A model generated the notes under the pieces. That model did no database searches. It was not told the DNA's origin and saw nothing but the letters and a program-made list of their open reading frames with translations. From the IMG/VR virus record IMGVR_UViG_3300018074_000006, positions 1 to 44,383 of that record: DNA of 44,383 bases, one strand, 5' to 3'. The stretch's first letter is position 1; each line of letters begins with the position of its first letter. The translations under genes were made by a program, and so were the position numbers. This DNA comes from a virus. Below are positions 38,129 to 44,383 of this stretch, piece by piece.

Positions 38129-39138
38129 TGAACACACGCGAGGAGTGGCTGGTCGCTGCCGCGGACCTTCTCCGCGTCCATATCGAAGCCCAGGCCGGCC
38201 GCGAACTGCCGCCCGTTTCGGTGACGTGCGGGTGGCCGTCCACCGGCGGCACCGCGCGCACGCGCCGAGTCATCGGCCAGTGCTGGGACGCCGATTGCAG
38301 CGCCGACGGGAAACACGCCATCTTCATCTCGCCGGTCCTGGAGGCCGCGGGCGAGATGGGGGCCCTGGCGACGCTGACCCACGAACTGGTCCACGCGCTC
38401 GTGGGCGTGGAGGCCAAGCACAAGGGCCCGTTTGCCAAGGCGGCGCGCGCCGTCGGGCTCCTGGGCAAGCCCACCGCGACCACCGCCGGCCCCACGCTCC
38501 AGGACCTGTTCGCGACCATCCAGGGGAAGCTGGGCGAGTACCCGCACGGAGCCTTGACGCCCAAGCAAAAGGAGAAGCCCCAGGGGACCCGGATGCTGAA
38601 GATGGAGTGCGGCACGTGCGGCTACGTCGCCCGGACCACCAAGAAGTGGCTGGAGGCCGCGGGGCCGCTCCGCTGCCCGTGCGATCCGAACGTCCCCATG
38701 ACCGTGGAGGAGCCGGACACCGATCCCGACGCGGACCCGGACGAGCCCACGCCCGAGTACACGCGCGAGCCCGAGCGCCCCGAGGTCTACGTGGACCCGG
38801 CCGAGTTCGAGGACCGCGGGCTGGCCGCGCCTGTGCGCGACGCGGAGCACGCGGAGGCCCTCCTGATCCTGAAGGCTGCCGAGGCCGAGGACGCCGAGGC
38901 CGAGGACGCCGAGGAGGAGGAGGTCCCGGCCTGCTCGAACTGCGGCCACGAGGCCCTCCACGGCAAGAACTCCGGGTGTCTCATCATCGGGTGCACTTGC
39001 CAGGGCGAGGCTGCCCAGTTTCTAGGCACTCCAGCAAAGGCTTGCTGGGCGTGCGATCGTGACCTGGACCCTGCCGTGATGGAAAACGGCGACGCCTGCC
39101 CCAGCTGCGGCGCGGCTTGCGTTGGAATGGAGGACTGA
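38125..39138 (+). CDS. SprT-like metalloprotease with extra zinc ribbons
   Basis: 337 residues. THELVHALVGVE at 85-96 is the HExxH zinc-protease motif, with a third His in EAKHKGPF at 99. SprT/Spartan proteases digest proteins cross-linked to DNA. Residues about 158-185 are the usual C-terminal ribbon (CGTCGYVARTTKKWL...CPCD). Then follow an acidic, Pro-rich linker (residues about 190-260) and two further Cys-rich segments (ACSNCGHEALHG...CTC; CWACDRDLD...CPSCGAAC). The extra ribbons make it unusually long. ATG with AAGGAG upstream. Confidence 0.82.
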   Translation: MMNTREEWLVAAADLLRVHIEAQAGRELPPVSVTCGWPSTGGTARTRRVIGQCWDADCSADGKHAIFISPVLEAAGEMGALATLTHELVHALVGVEAKHKGPFAKAARAVGLLGKPTATTAGPTLQDLFATIQGKLGEYPHGALTPKQKEKPQGTRMLKMECGTCGYVARTTKKWLEAAGPLRCPCDPNVPMTVEEPDTDPDADPDEPTPEYTREPERPEVYVDPAEFEDRGLAAPVRDAEHAEALLILKAAEAEDAEAEDAEEEEVPACSNCGHEALHGKNSGCLIIGCTCQGEAAQFLGTPAKACWACDRDLDPAVMENGDACPSCGAACVGMED

Positions 39139-39141
39139 CCG

Positions 39142-39582
39142 ATGAAGCCCAAGAAACGCAACGCACTCCTGACCCTGGCGCTGGCCGATTTCCCGGCGAG
39201 CGATAACCGGGAGGGCCGGTTCGTGCAGGGCGGCCAGGGCGTGTTCGTCCTGGCCGGCGACGAGGTGGACCCCAGCGGCCACTACGGCCCCCGCGAGGTG
39301 TTCACGGGGGTGGTGTCGCACCACCTGGACACGAACAGCGAGGGGAACCCCAAGCTGGGGTTCGAGGAGTCCTGGACGCCGGCCGACGAACTGAACCCCT
39401 CGCTGGTCCTGTTCAAGGCCCCGTGCGGGATGCTGTTCGCGCCCTCGTGTGTGCACGCGCACCTGGAGGCGCGCGGCTACATGAACCGCGACGCCGAGGA
39501 CCGGATCATCCCGTACCCGTTCGACTGCGAGGCCCTGGACCTCCTGGCGTCGGTCATGGCCGAGTACGGCTGGGGCTCGTGA
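39142..39582 (+). CDS. Hypothetical protein
   Basis: 146 residues. Beta-rich start (ALLTLALADFPASDNREGRFVQGGQGVFVLAGDEVD), a VFTGVVSHHLDTN strand, and a C-terminal part with FKAPCGMLFAPSCVHAHLEARGY then PYPFDCEALDLLASVMAEY. Three Cys and several His could bind a metal. ATG lies 3 bases after the SprT-like gene stop. Not recognised. Confidence 0.6.
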   Translation: MKPKKRNALLTLALADFPASDNREGRFVQGGQGVFVLAGDEVDPSGHYGPREVFTGVVSHHLDTNSEGNPKLGFEESWTPADELNPSLVLFKAPCGMLFAPSCVHAHLEARGYMNRDAEDRIIPYPFDCEALDLLASVMAEYGWGS

Positions 39583-39701
39583 ACCCGCTGCGCTGGCCCT
39601 TCTGGCTGATCGGGTTCCTCTTTGGCTGGTACATACGCGGATGCGTCTGGGTTGGCCAGGCGATCACGGCCGGCGGCAAGGCGTCCGGGGCCCTGAAGTG
39701 A
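39579..39701 (+). CDS. 40-residue single-pass membrane protein
   Basis: GTG overlapping the previous stop. MNPLRWPFWLIGFLFGWYIRGCVWVGQAITAGGKASG carries one Trp/Phe-rich transmembrane helix of about 20 residues. Both ends overlap neighbours by 4 bases, which supports translation. Unknown function. Confidence 0.6.
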   Translation: MNPLRWPFWLIGFLFGWYIRGCVWVGQAITAGGKASGALK

Positions 39702-39898
39702 AGCCCGCCCTGGGCAGCGTTTACACCGGGATGGGCCTGGACGGCAAGCCGCATCAGGGCACCCTCGTGGCGATGCTTCGGGGCATGGATTGTGCATGGG
39801 GCAAGGCCGCAGCCCCGCCCGTGTGGGCGGTGCTCGAAAGCCCGGCCGGACAGTTCGCGGTGGACCGCGCGTCCCTGCGGAAGGAGAACGACACGTGA
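39698..39898 (+). CDS. Small hypothetical beta-rich protein
   Basis: 66 residues from a GTG overlapping the previous stop. VYTGMGLDGKPHQGTLVAMLRG and PPVWAVLESPAGQFAVDRASLRKE look like a small beta fold. Its last codons contain AAGGAG that serves the next gene. Not recognised. Confidence 0.55.
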   Translation: MKPALGSVYTGMGLDGKPHQGTLVAMLRGMDCAWGKAAAPPVWAVLESPAGQFAVDRASLRKENDT

Positions 39899-40461
39899 CC
39901 GAAGATCAGAACCCCGCCCAGGACGCTGCCGTGGAGCCCCAGGGCCTGCCGGACAACGTGGTCAGCATGTCGGCCCACGTCGTCGCCCGATCGGGCCTCC
40001 TGAAGCCGCCCACGGAGCCGGAGCCCGTCCAGGAGCCGGCCGAGGACGCCCAGGACTCGAACGAGGCCCAGCCCACGCGCCCCACGCTGCGCGCGCTGAC
40101 GCCGCCCGAGGTCGCCGCGCTCGTGGCCCAGTGCACGCGCTCCGGCTCCGCCCGGACCCGCCGCGCCTCGGCGCGCACCCTGGGCAAGCAAGTGGCGGAC
40201 CTCCAGAACGCGCTCCTGAACTTCCGGGCCGCCGTCCAGCGCGGGCTGGCGAACATGGTCAGCGTTCAGGACGCCGCCCTGGCGGTGCTCCGCGTGGCGA
40301 ACCCACAAGGAGGCGAAGGCGTCCCCCACACGCTGGGCGAGATGCGCGTCATGGCCGAGGTGAAGGCGCAGCTGGCGCTGCCGCCCGAGGTCGAAGCGGA
40401 GGACGAGACGCCCGCCGAGGACGCGACCATGAACCCGGTTTGCGGGACCCCGCAGCCATGA
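39895..40461 (+). CDS. Hypothetical helical protein with disordered tails
   Basis: 188 residues from a GTG overlapping the previous stop, with AAGGAG upstream. The first 60 residues are Pro/Glu-rich and disordered. The core (LTPPEVAALVAQCTRSGSARTRRASARTLGKQVADLQNALLNFRAAVQRGLANMV) is helical. The C-terminus is acidic. Possibly a partner of the exonuclease downstream. Not recognised. Confidence 0.6.
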   Translation: MTEDQNPAQDAAVEPQGLPDNVVSMSAHVVARSGLLKPPTEPEPVQEPAEDAQDSNEAQPTRPTLRALTPPEVAALVAQCTRSGSARTRRASARTLGKQVADLQNALLNFRAAVQRGLANMVSVQDAALAVLRVANPQGGEGVPHTLGEMRVMAEVKAQLALPPEVEAEDETPAEDATMNPVCGTPQP

Positions 40462-41081
40462 GTTCCGACGGCACGCTGCCCAATGCCCTGACGAAAGCCC
40501 CGCCCCCGGCCCCGGTCCAGGTGATGCTGGACCTGGAGACGCTGGGCACCGCCCCCGGCTGCGCCATCGTGGCCATCGGCGCGGTGCACTTCGCGCCCGA
40601 GGGCCCCGGTTCCATCATCCGGGGCCAGTTCGAGCGCCGGGTGTCCACGCTGTCCAATGCCCGCGCCGGCCTCACGATCGACGGCAAGACGCTGGAGTGG
40701 TGGATGGAGCAATCCCACGAGGCCATCGCCGCGACCTTCCACGGCGAGCGCGTCTCCGTGTTCGACGCCCTGGCGCACTTCGCGCGCTGGGTGCGGGAAC
40801 TCGGCCCGCCGGACGCGCCGCTCCGCCTCTGGGCGAAGTCGCCGACGTTTGACTGGGCGATCCTGGAGGCCGCGTTCCTCAAGACGGCCACCCCGATCCC
40901 CTGGGGCTTTCGGGACTTCCGGGACCAGCGCACGCTGGAGGACGTGGCCGCACAGGCCGGCTACGCCATGCCCGAGACGCTGCCCACGACGGCCCACAGC
41001 GCGCTGTCCGATGCCTACGCCCAGGCGTACAACGTGGCGAAGCGCCTCCTGTACCTCCGGTCAAAGCGCCCCCAGGAATGA
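40458..41081 (+). CDS. DnaQ-like 3'-5' exonuclease
   Basis: 207 residues of the DEDD superfamily. VMLDLETLGTAPGCAIVAIGAVHF at 22-45 gives D25 and E27, LWAKSPTFDWAILEAAF carries the second Asp, and TAHSALSDAYAQA gives the final His/Asp pair (DEDDh type). Similar stand-alone phage enzymes degrade DNA or RNA ends (DexA-like). ATG overlaps the previous stop. Helical insertions such as EWWMEQSHEAI match the phage family. Confidence 0.85.
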   Translation: MSSDGTLPNALTKAPPPAPVQVMLDLETLGTAPGCAIVAIGAVHFAPEGPGSIIRGQFERRVSTLSNARAGLTIDGKTLEWWMEQSHEAIAATFHGERVSVFDALAHFARWVRELGPPDAPLRLWAKSPTFDWAILEAAFLKTATPIPWGFRDFRDQRTLEDVAAQAGYAMPETLPTTAHSALSDAYAQAYNVAKRLLYLRSKRPQE

Positions 41082-41455
41082 CCTTCGACGGGCTCCAGTT
41101 CGTGCGCGGCAGCCTCCGCGGAACTCGGGTCCATCTCCAGGTCCGCGGGGATGGCTGGGTGTTCGCCCCGGCGCTGTGCTCCACCGCGCCGGGGTTCACC
41201 GGACGCGGGTGGGAATGCCTGGACCGCCAGGGGTTCCCCACCGCGTTCCTTTGCGCCAAGTGCGTGAAGATGGCCGAGGCCCGCGCCGCGCGCGCCGACA
41301 AGCTGTCCAGCCAATCCCTGCACGCGCTCCGGGAGAAGTGCGTCCGCCAGGGGCAGCTAGCGCCGCGGTCCAAGAACCGGACGGCCGCCGTGCGCGAGGC
41401 GGACGCCGAGGCCCGCTGGAATCAGCGCCGGCTGTCCGGGCACACGTCCCGGTAG
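41078..41455 (+). CDS. Small Cys-containing hypothetical protein
   Basis: 125 residues, ATG overlapping the exonuclease stop. VHLQVRGDGWVFAPALCSTA, RGWECLDRQG and AFLCAKCVKM contain four Cys that could bind zinc, followed by basic helices (ALREKCVRQG; NQRRLSGHTSR). It is the last gene of the rightward operon and overlaps the convergent nuclease gene by 34 bases. Not recognised. Confidence 0.6.
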   Translation: MTFDGLQFVRGSLRGTRVHLQVRGDGWVFAPALCSTAPGFTGRGWECLDRQGFPTAFLCAKCVKMAEARAARADKLSSQSLHALREKCVRQGQLAPRSKNRTAAVREADAEARWNQRRLSGHTSR

Positions 41456-42234
41456 TCGCACCAGCCGCACAGCGGCGACGGCCGCGCCGGCCAAGCCTGT
41501 TCCGTGGTCTTGTGCTCGCGCGCCTGCCGGCGGTACGTGCGGATGGCCTTGGCGACGATACCCGCGACCTTGGCCTCCAGCGCCTCGCGCTGTTCCTTGG
41601 TGCGGGTGCTGTGCACCGTCGTCCCCGTCGCCACGAACTCCCACGTGAGGGTCACGTCCGCCGCGTCGTACGTCTGGCGGAGCCCGAGTTCGTACAGCCC
41701 CAGCTGGGTGTCCGCGTTGGCCTCGGCCTGGGACTTCGGCCGCGCGCTGGTCTTGAAGTCCGAGACGCGGAACGTGCCCGCGTCGTCGGTGGACAGGTGG
41801 TCCACGTAGCCCATGAACGAGTGACCGCCCACGCTGAAGTACAGCGGGACCTCCAGGCCGATCACGCGCGCGTTCGGGTGGTGGGCCTGGAGGGGGACGA
41901 CGCGCGCGAGGTGCCGGACGCACCGCTCGCCGATCTCCAGGTAGTCGGCCACCTTCATGCCGCGCTTGGCGACGTGCAGGCCGGCCGCCGGCATGTTCTC
42001 CGTCCACTCGCGGCGGAACACCCCGAGCATGGCCTCCACCGTCGGCACCGCGTGATGGAGCGCCCAGTGATGCTCCGCGCGCTCCGCGATCGCGTGCACG
42101 CGGGTGCCCATGAACGCCTCCACGCCTCGGGGCAGCTTCGACTTCAGGCGCTGTGCGTAGCGGTAGCCGAACTGCCGGGGGCACTTCTCCACCGTCTCGA
42201 CCTGGGACGCGCTGAACACGTGGCCGTCTCTCAC
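41422..42234 (-). CDS. RecB/Cas4-like PD-(D/E)XK exonuclease
   Basis: 270 residues. The RecB-family layout is FSASQVETVEKCPRQFGYRY near the start (C18), MGTRVHAIAE with the conserved His, a GYVDHL Asp, RVSDFKTSARPK (the D-x-K catalytic strand), and the TQLGLYEL Q-x3-Y motif. The C-terminal CGWCDYRDVCP with C18 forms a 4Fe-4S-type Cys set, as in Cas4 and AddB. It likely resects DNA ends in recombination. GTG start overlaps the upstream membrane gene, and its end overlaps the convergent operon. Confidence 0.85.
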   Translation of the reverse strand: MRDGHVFSASQVETVEKCPRQFGYRYAQRLKSKLPRGVEAFMGTRVHAIAERAEHHWALHHAVPTVEAMLGVFRREWTENMPAAGLHVAKRGMKVADYLEIGERCVRHLARVVPLQAHHPNARVIGLEVPLYFSVGGHSFMGYVDHLSTDDAGTFRVSDFKTSARPKSQAEANADTQLGLYELGLRQTYDAADVTLTWEFVATGTTVHSTRTKEQREALEAKVAGIVAKAIRTYRRQAREHKTTEQAWPARPSPLCGWCDYRDVCPDSRR

Positions 42235-42374
42235 TTCATGCTCCAGGCCAGCCCCACGTTCGCGAGAACGTAGCCGGCGAAAATGACCGCGTTCGGGTAG
42301 CGGCCCGCCAGGACCTCGGCGACGGCCGCGCCGGTGTACAGCACCGACACGATGGCGACCAGCCAGAGGCCCAC
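42231..42374 (-). CDS. 47-residue membrane protein
   Basis: Starts at a GTG that shares a base with the upstream stop (TAGTG). Two hydrophobic helices: GLWLVAIVSVLYTGAAVAEVLAG and VIFAGYVLANVGLAW. Coupled to the nuclease gene by overlap. Function unknown; could be a membrane-active early protein. Confidence 0.55.
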   Translation of the reverse strand: MGLWLVAIVSVLYTGAAVAEVLAGRYPNAVIFAGYVLANVGLAWSMK

Positions 42375-42445
42375 TAGCTGGCCAGCCACAGGCACGCCAG
42401 GACGAACAGGCCGAAGGCGAGGAGGATCAGGTCCAGCGGGTTCAC
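42374..42445 (-). CDS. Possible 23-residue transmembrane peptide
   Basis: A GTG frame (PLDLILLAFGLFVLACLW) coding for one membrane helix, directly preceding the 47-residue gene and overlapping it by one base. It has no good Shine-Dalgarno site; a hairpin precedes it. Real translation is uncertain. Confidence 0.35.
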   Translation of the reverse strand: MNPLDLILLAFGLFVLACLWLAS

Positions 42446-42446
42446 A

Positions 42447-42474
42447 GGGCCCGGACCTTGCAGGTTCCGGGCCC
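42447..42474. repeat. Hairpin in the 78-bp divergent gap
   Basis: Nine-bp perfect stem (42447-42455 with 42466-42474) between the start of the minus-strand membrane peptide and the plus-strand exported protein. Could be a regulatory site for both; no T-run for termination. Confidence 0.5.
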
Positions 42475-42523
42475 ACTCAAGTCCGCCCCGGAGGATGCCG
42501 AGGAGTCGGGCAAGGAGTCCATC

Positions 42524-42895
42524 ATGCGAAACTTTTTCCTGTTCGTGGTACTGATCGGCCTCGCGGGTAGCGCCGCGGGGGAGGACCTGTCCGCCCGGCT
42601 CGCCGCGCTCCAGAACCAGCCCCGGCCCAGCGAGTCCGGCAAGCTGCCCACCATCGTGGTGGTGCCCGGCCTGGACGCGCCCCCGGCGTACGTGCCGGCC
42701 CGCCCCGAACCCTACCGCCTGGACGACGCCCTGGAGCGCCAGCGCCGTTTCGACGCCGAGGACGCCGCAGAGGCTAACCGCGAGGCGCGCGCCGAGGCGG
42801 AGGACACGTTCGGCAAGCTGACCGTGGGGCCAGGGTCGGAACTGTCCCGGTTCGACCAGTACGGGGTTCGGCGCACGCATCGCAGCCGCCGCTAG
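42524..42895 (+). CDS. Exported protein with signal peptide
   Basis: 123 residues. MRNFFLFVVLIGLAGSAAGED is a signal peptide with an Ala/Gly cleavage area. The mature protein has PTIVVVPGLDAPPAYVPARPEPYRL and a charged helix (ALERQRRFDAEDAAEANREARAEAEDTF). ATG with AAGGAG upstream. It is an isolated plus-strand gene that converges on, and overlaps by 4 bases, the prim-pol/helicase gene. A second exported protein lies at 2.8-3.3 kb; no shared motif is evident. Function unknown. Confidence 0.65.
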   Translation: MRNFFLFVVLIGLAGSAAGEDLSARLAALQNQPRPSESGKLPTIVVVPGLDAPPAYVPARPEPYRLDDALERQRRFDAEDAAEANREARAEAEDTFGKLTVGPGSELSRFDQYGVRRTHRSRR

Positions 42896-44383
42896 TTCAG
42901 CGTCCGGTCTAGCGGGTCCACGCCGTCGTCGTCGCATCCGGCAATCTCCTTGCCGGCGAAGGACAGCCGCGCGCCCTGCCAGGAGTTCCCCCGCGCCGTG
43001 CGCGGCAGCTGGACGAGCCCCAGCTGTTTCAGGAGTTCCGCTCGGTTCTTCATGCCGATGGGCTTGCGGTTCTCGCGGCGGGTCCAGTTCGTGATAGCGG
43101 AGCGGAGCGCGTCGCCGGCCACGGTGAAGCCCTCGCCCATCTCCAGGCACTCCTGGGCGAACTCATGCATGGGGTTCGACTCGTCGCGCTCGCGCTCGCG
43201 GTGCCGGCGCATCTCCGCCGTTTCCAGGAGGCCGCGCTCGCGGTACGCGATGAAGCCCTCCACCACCCACGCCCAAACGCCGTCCAGGTTGAACCGATCG
43301 CCCAGGCGCGGGTCCTGCTCGTCCTCGGGGATCGACTGGGTGAACCCGACAATTCGGAGCCGCCGCCACGTGGCGTCATCCGTGGCGTGGATCATGGGGA
43401 GTTCGTTCCCGGTGAACAGTAGCTTCCCCTCGGGCGCGAACGTGAACTGGTGGCCAAACTTCGGGGTGGCTGTCATGGGGTCGCCGCCGGTCCACCGCTT
43501 GATGGTAGCCGCCTCGAACGTCTTGCCACGGGGGATCTCCGGGATGATGACCAGCCGCGCGCCGCGCAGCGCCGCCAGCTGGGGCGTGTTCTTCCCGCCG
43601 CCGTCGGCCGGCGCGAACGCGCCCAGGTCGCCGGTGACGCTGTACGTGCCGAACACCTTGGCCAGCGTATTGATGGTCAGCGACTTGCCCGAGTCCTTCG
43701 GACCGTGGACGACGTGGAGCACCTTCTCCTTTTGGCCGGGCTCCAGCGCGTAGCCGATGGCACGCTGGAAGTAGTCTCGCGCCTCGGGGTCGGGTAGCAC
43801 GCGCTCCAGGTGCTGTTCCCACACCGGACAGTGTTCGGGCTTCCCACTCGCGCCGCCGATCTTGGTCAGAAGGTCGGCCGGGCTGTGCGCGTGGAACTCG
43901 ATTTCCCCCGACGCTGGGTCCACCACGAGCGTGGACTCCGCCATGTTCCAGGTGTAGGGGTCGCGGTCCAGGTCGGCCACGCCGACGCCGAGGAGGTCCG
44001 GCTGCGCCGCACAGTCCGCCATCGCGCGAGCGCGCCCCACGGCCTCGCTGGCCACGGCGTGCTTCACCACGGCTTTGCGTTTCTCCTCGTCGCCGATGGA
44101 GACGGCCTCCAGCCGCATGTTCCGCGTCAGTTCCTGGGCCCACCCGAGCGGCGCGCGCGTGTGCGCCAGCTGCCACGCGCGCCCGTCGTACTCGTACCAT
44201 GCATTTAGTTCGCCGACGTACACAGCCCGGTGTTTCAGCATCTCCGCGAGGCGCTGCCCGTTGCCTTGGTCGGTCAGCATCTCCGTCGGGTCGTACTTGG
44301 ACGCGCTCTCCGCGATCTTCTCCACCTGCCCCGGCAGTAGTGGCGGCTTGCACTTCTCGCGGTTGACCTCCAGGAGGTACTCC
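42892..44383 (-). CDS. Prim-pol/helicase, C-terminal SF3 (D5-like) helicase part (runs off right edge)
   Basis: 496 complete residues plus the broken first codon. It opens with EYLLEVNREKCKPPLLPGQVEKIAESASKYDP, the end of a PriCT domain that normally links prim-pol to helicase. A D5-N-like region (WAQELTRNMRLEAV) is followed by SF3 motifs: Walker A GPKDSGKS, Walker B LVIIPEIP, and LLFTGNELP (motif C), then an Arg-rich lid DATWRRLRIVGF. It unwinds DNA ahead of the family A polymerase. In-frame with the N-terminal part at 1-686 if the genome is circular. Confidence 0.9.
   Translation of the reverse strand, partial: EYLLEVNREKCKPPLLPGQVEKIAESASKYDPTEMLTDQGNGQRLAEMLKHRAVYVGELNAWYEYDGRAWQLAHTRAPLGWAQELTRNMRLEAVSIGDEEKRKAVVKHAVASEAVGRARAMADCAAQPDLLGVGVADLDRDPYTWNMAESTLVVDPASGEIEFHAHSPADLLTKIGGASGKPEHCPVWEQHLERVLPDPEARDYFQRAIGYALEPGQKEKVLHVVHGPKDSGKSLTINTLAKVFGTYSVTGDLGAFAPADGGGKNTPQLAALRGARLVIIPEIPRGKTFEAATIKRWTGGDPMTATPKFGHQFTFAPEGKLLFTGNELPMIHATDDATWRRLRIVGFTQSIPEDEQDPRLGDRFNLDGVWAWVVEGFIAYRERGLLETAEMRRHRERERDESNPMHEFAQECLEMGEGFTVAGDALRSAITNWTRRENRKPIGMKNRAELLKQLGLVQLPRTARGNSWQGARLSFAGKEIAGCDDDGVDPLDRTLN
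44351..44383. repeat. Right copy of 33-bp near-identical terminal repeat
   Basis: Mate of bases 1-33 with three differences. Its translation (EYLLEVNREKC) fits the conserved PriCT motif better than the left copy does. Confidence 0.8.

Noticed and set aside
42475-42503. Possible further copy of the 30-bp element before the exported-protein gene
   Set aside because: Only CTCAAGTCC is kept, the second block reads CCGAGGAG and the spacing is off by one base.

Overview
The window reads as one essentially complete genome of a tailed double-stranded DNA bacteriophage, not a piece of bacterial chromosome. It is GC-rich, packed with short overlapping genes, and holds one full set each of HK97-type head, non-contractile-tail-type, lysis and DNA-replication genes. 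I see no integrase, excisionase, classical repressor, tRNA, rRNA, IS element or CRISPR array, so a virulent lifestyle is the simplest reading. The two ends of the window carry the same 33 bases with 3 differences. The prim-pol/helicase gene that leaves the left end re-enters in frame at the right end, which suggests a circular or circularly permuted genome opened inside that gene. The host cannot be named. Shine-Dalgarno sites are strong. An M15 peptidase endolysin and a lipobox protein in the lysis cassette lean towards a host with an outer membrane, and apparently leaderless starts hint at a host that translates such messages.

Layout. Almost everything from 35.4 kb down to 1 is on the minus strand and continues across the junction to 44.4-42.9 kb. 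Reading in the direction of transcription: (i) 35.4-31.8 kb, ten small unknown genes, several preceded by a conserved 30-bp directional element; (ii) 31.7-25.5 kb, packaging and head genes (probable small terminase, unknown, large terminase, portal, Mu F-like protein, prohead protease, major capsid), followed by a candidate decoration protein; (iii) 24.9-16.0 kb, connector and tail genes (adaptor, gp10-like completion protein, terminator candidates, tail tube, tape measure, distal tail protein, tail tip); (iv) 16.0-11.9 kb, host-recognition genes (double LamG-like protein, Gp80-like fibre protein, two tandem paralogues of the decoration-like domain); (v) 11.9-10.4 kb, lysis (M15 endolysin, holin-like protein, lipoprotein, two more small membrane or exported proteins), closed by a terminator; (vi) 10.0-1 and 44.4-42.9 kb, replication and nucleotide metabolism (coiled-coil protein, SSB-like protein, HD nucleotidase, dNMP kinase, family A DNA polymerase, an HTH-phosphoesterase fusion, an SPFH protein, a PD-(D/E)XK nuclease, an SNF2-type helicase and the prim-pol/SF3 helicase).

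The plus strand carries a separate, tightly overlapping operon at 36.1-41.5 kb (zinc-ribbon proteins, a SprT-like metalloprotease, a DnaQ-like exonuclease, many unknowns). It is probably expressed early and diverges from the minus-strand genes across a 0.75-kb non-coding region with AT-rich tandem repeats and strong hairpins. At 41.4-42.4 kb a RecB/Cas4-like nuclease and two tiny membrane proteins lie on the minus strand, opposite an exported plus-strand protein.

The most distinctive signals are the fixed-length 30-bp start-associated element (six good copies on both strands, always oriented with the downstream gene), the TetR-like-HTH/coiled-coil/metallophosphoesterase fusion translationally coupled to an SPFH (band 7) gene, five copies of one domain shared between a capsid-adjacent gene and two tail-end genes, and a 48-residue zinc ribbon that duplicates the tail of the neighbouring SprT-like protein. 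Functions are read from motifs and gene order only; no database search was possible.
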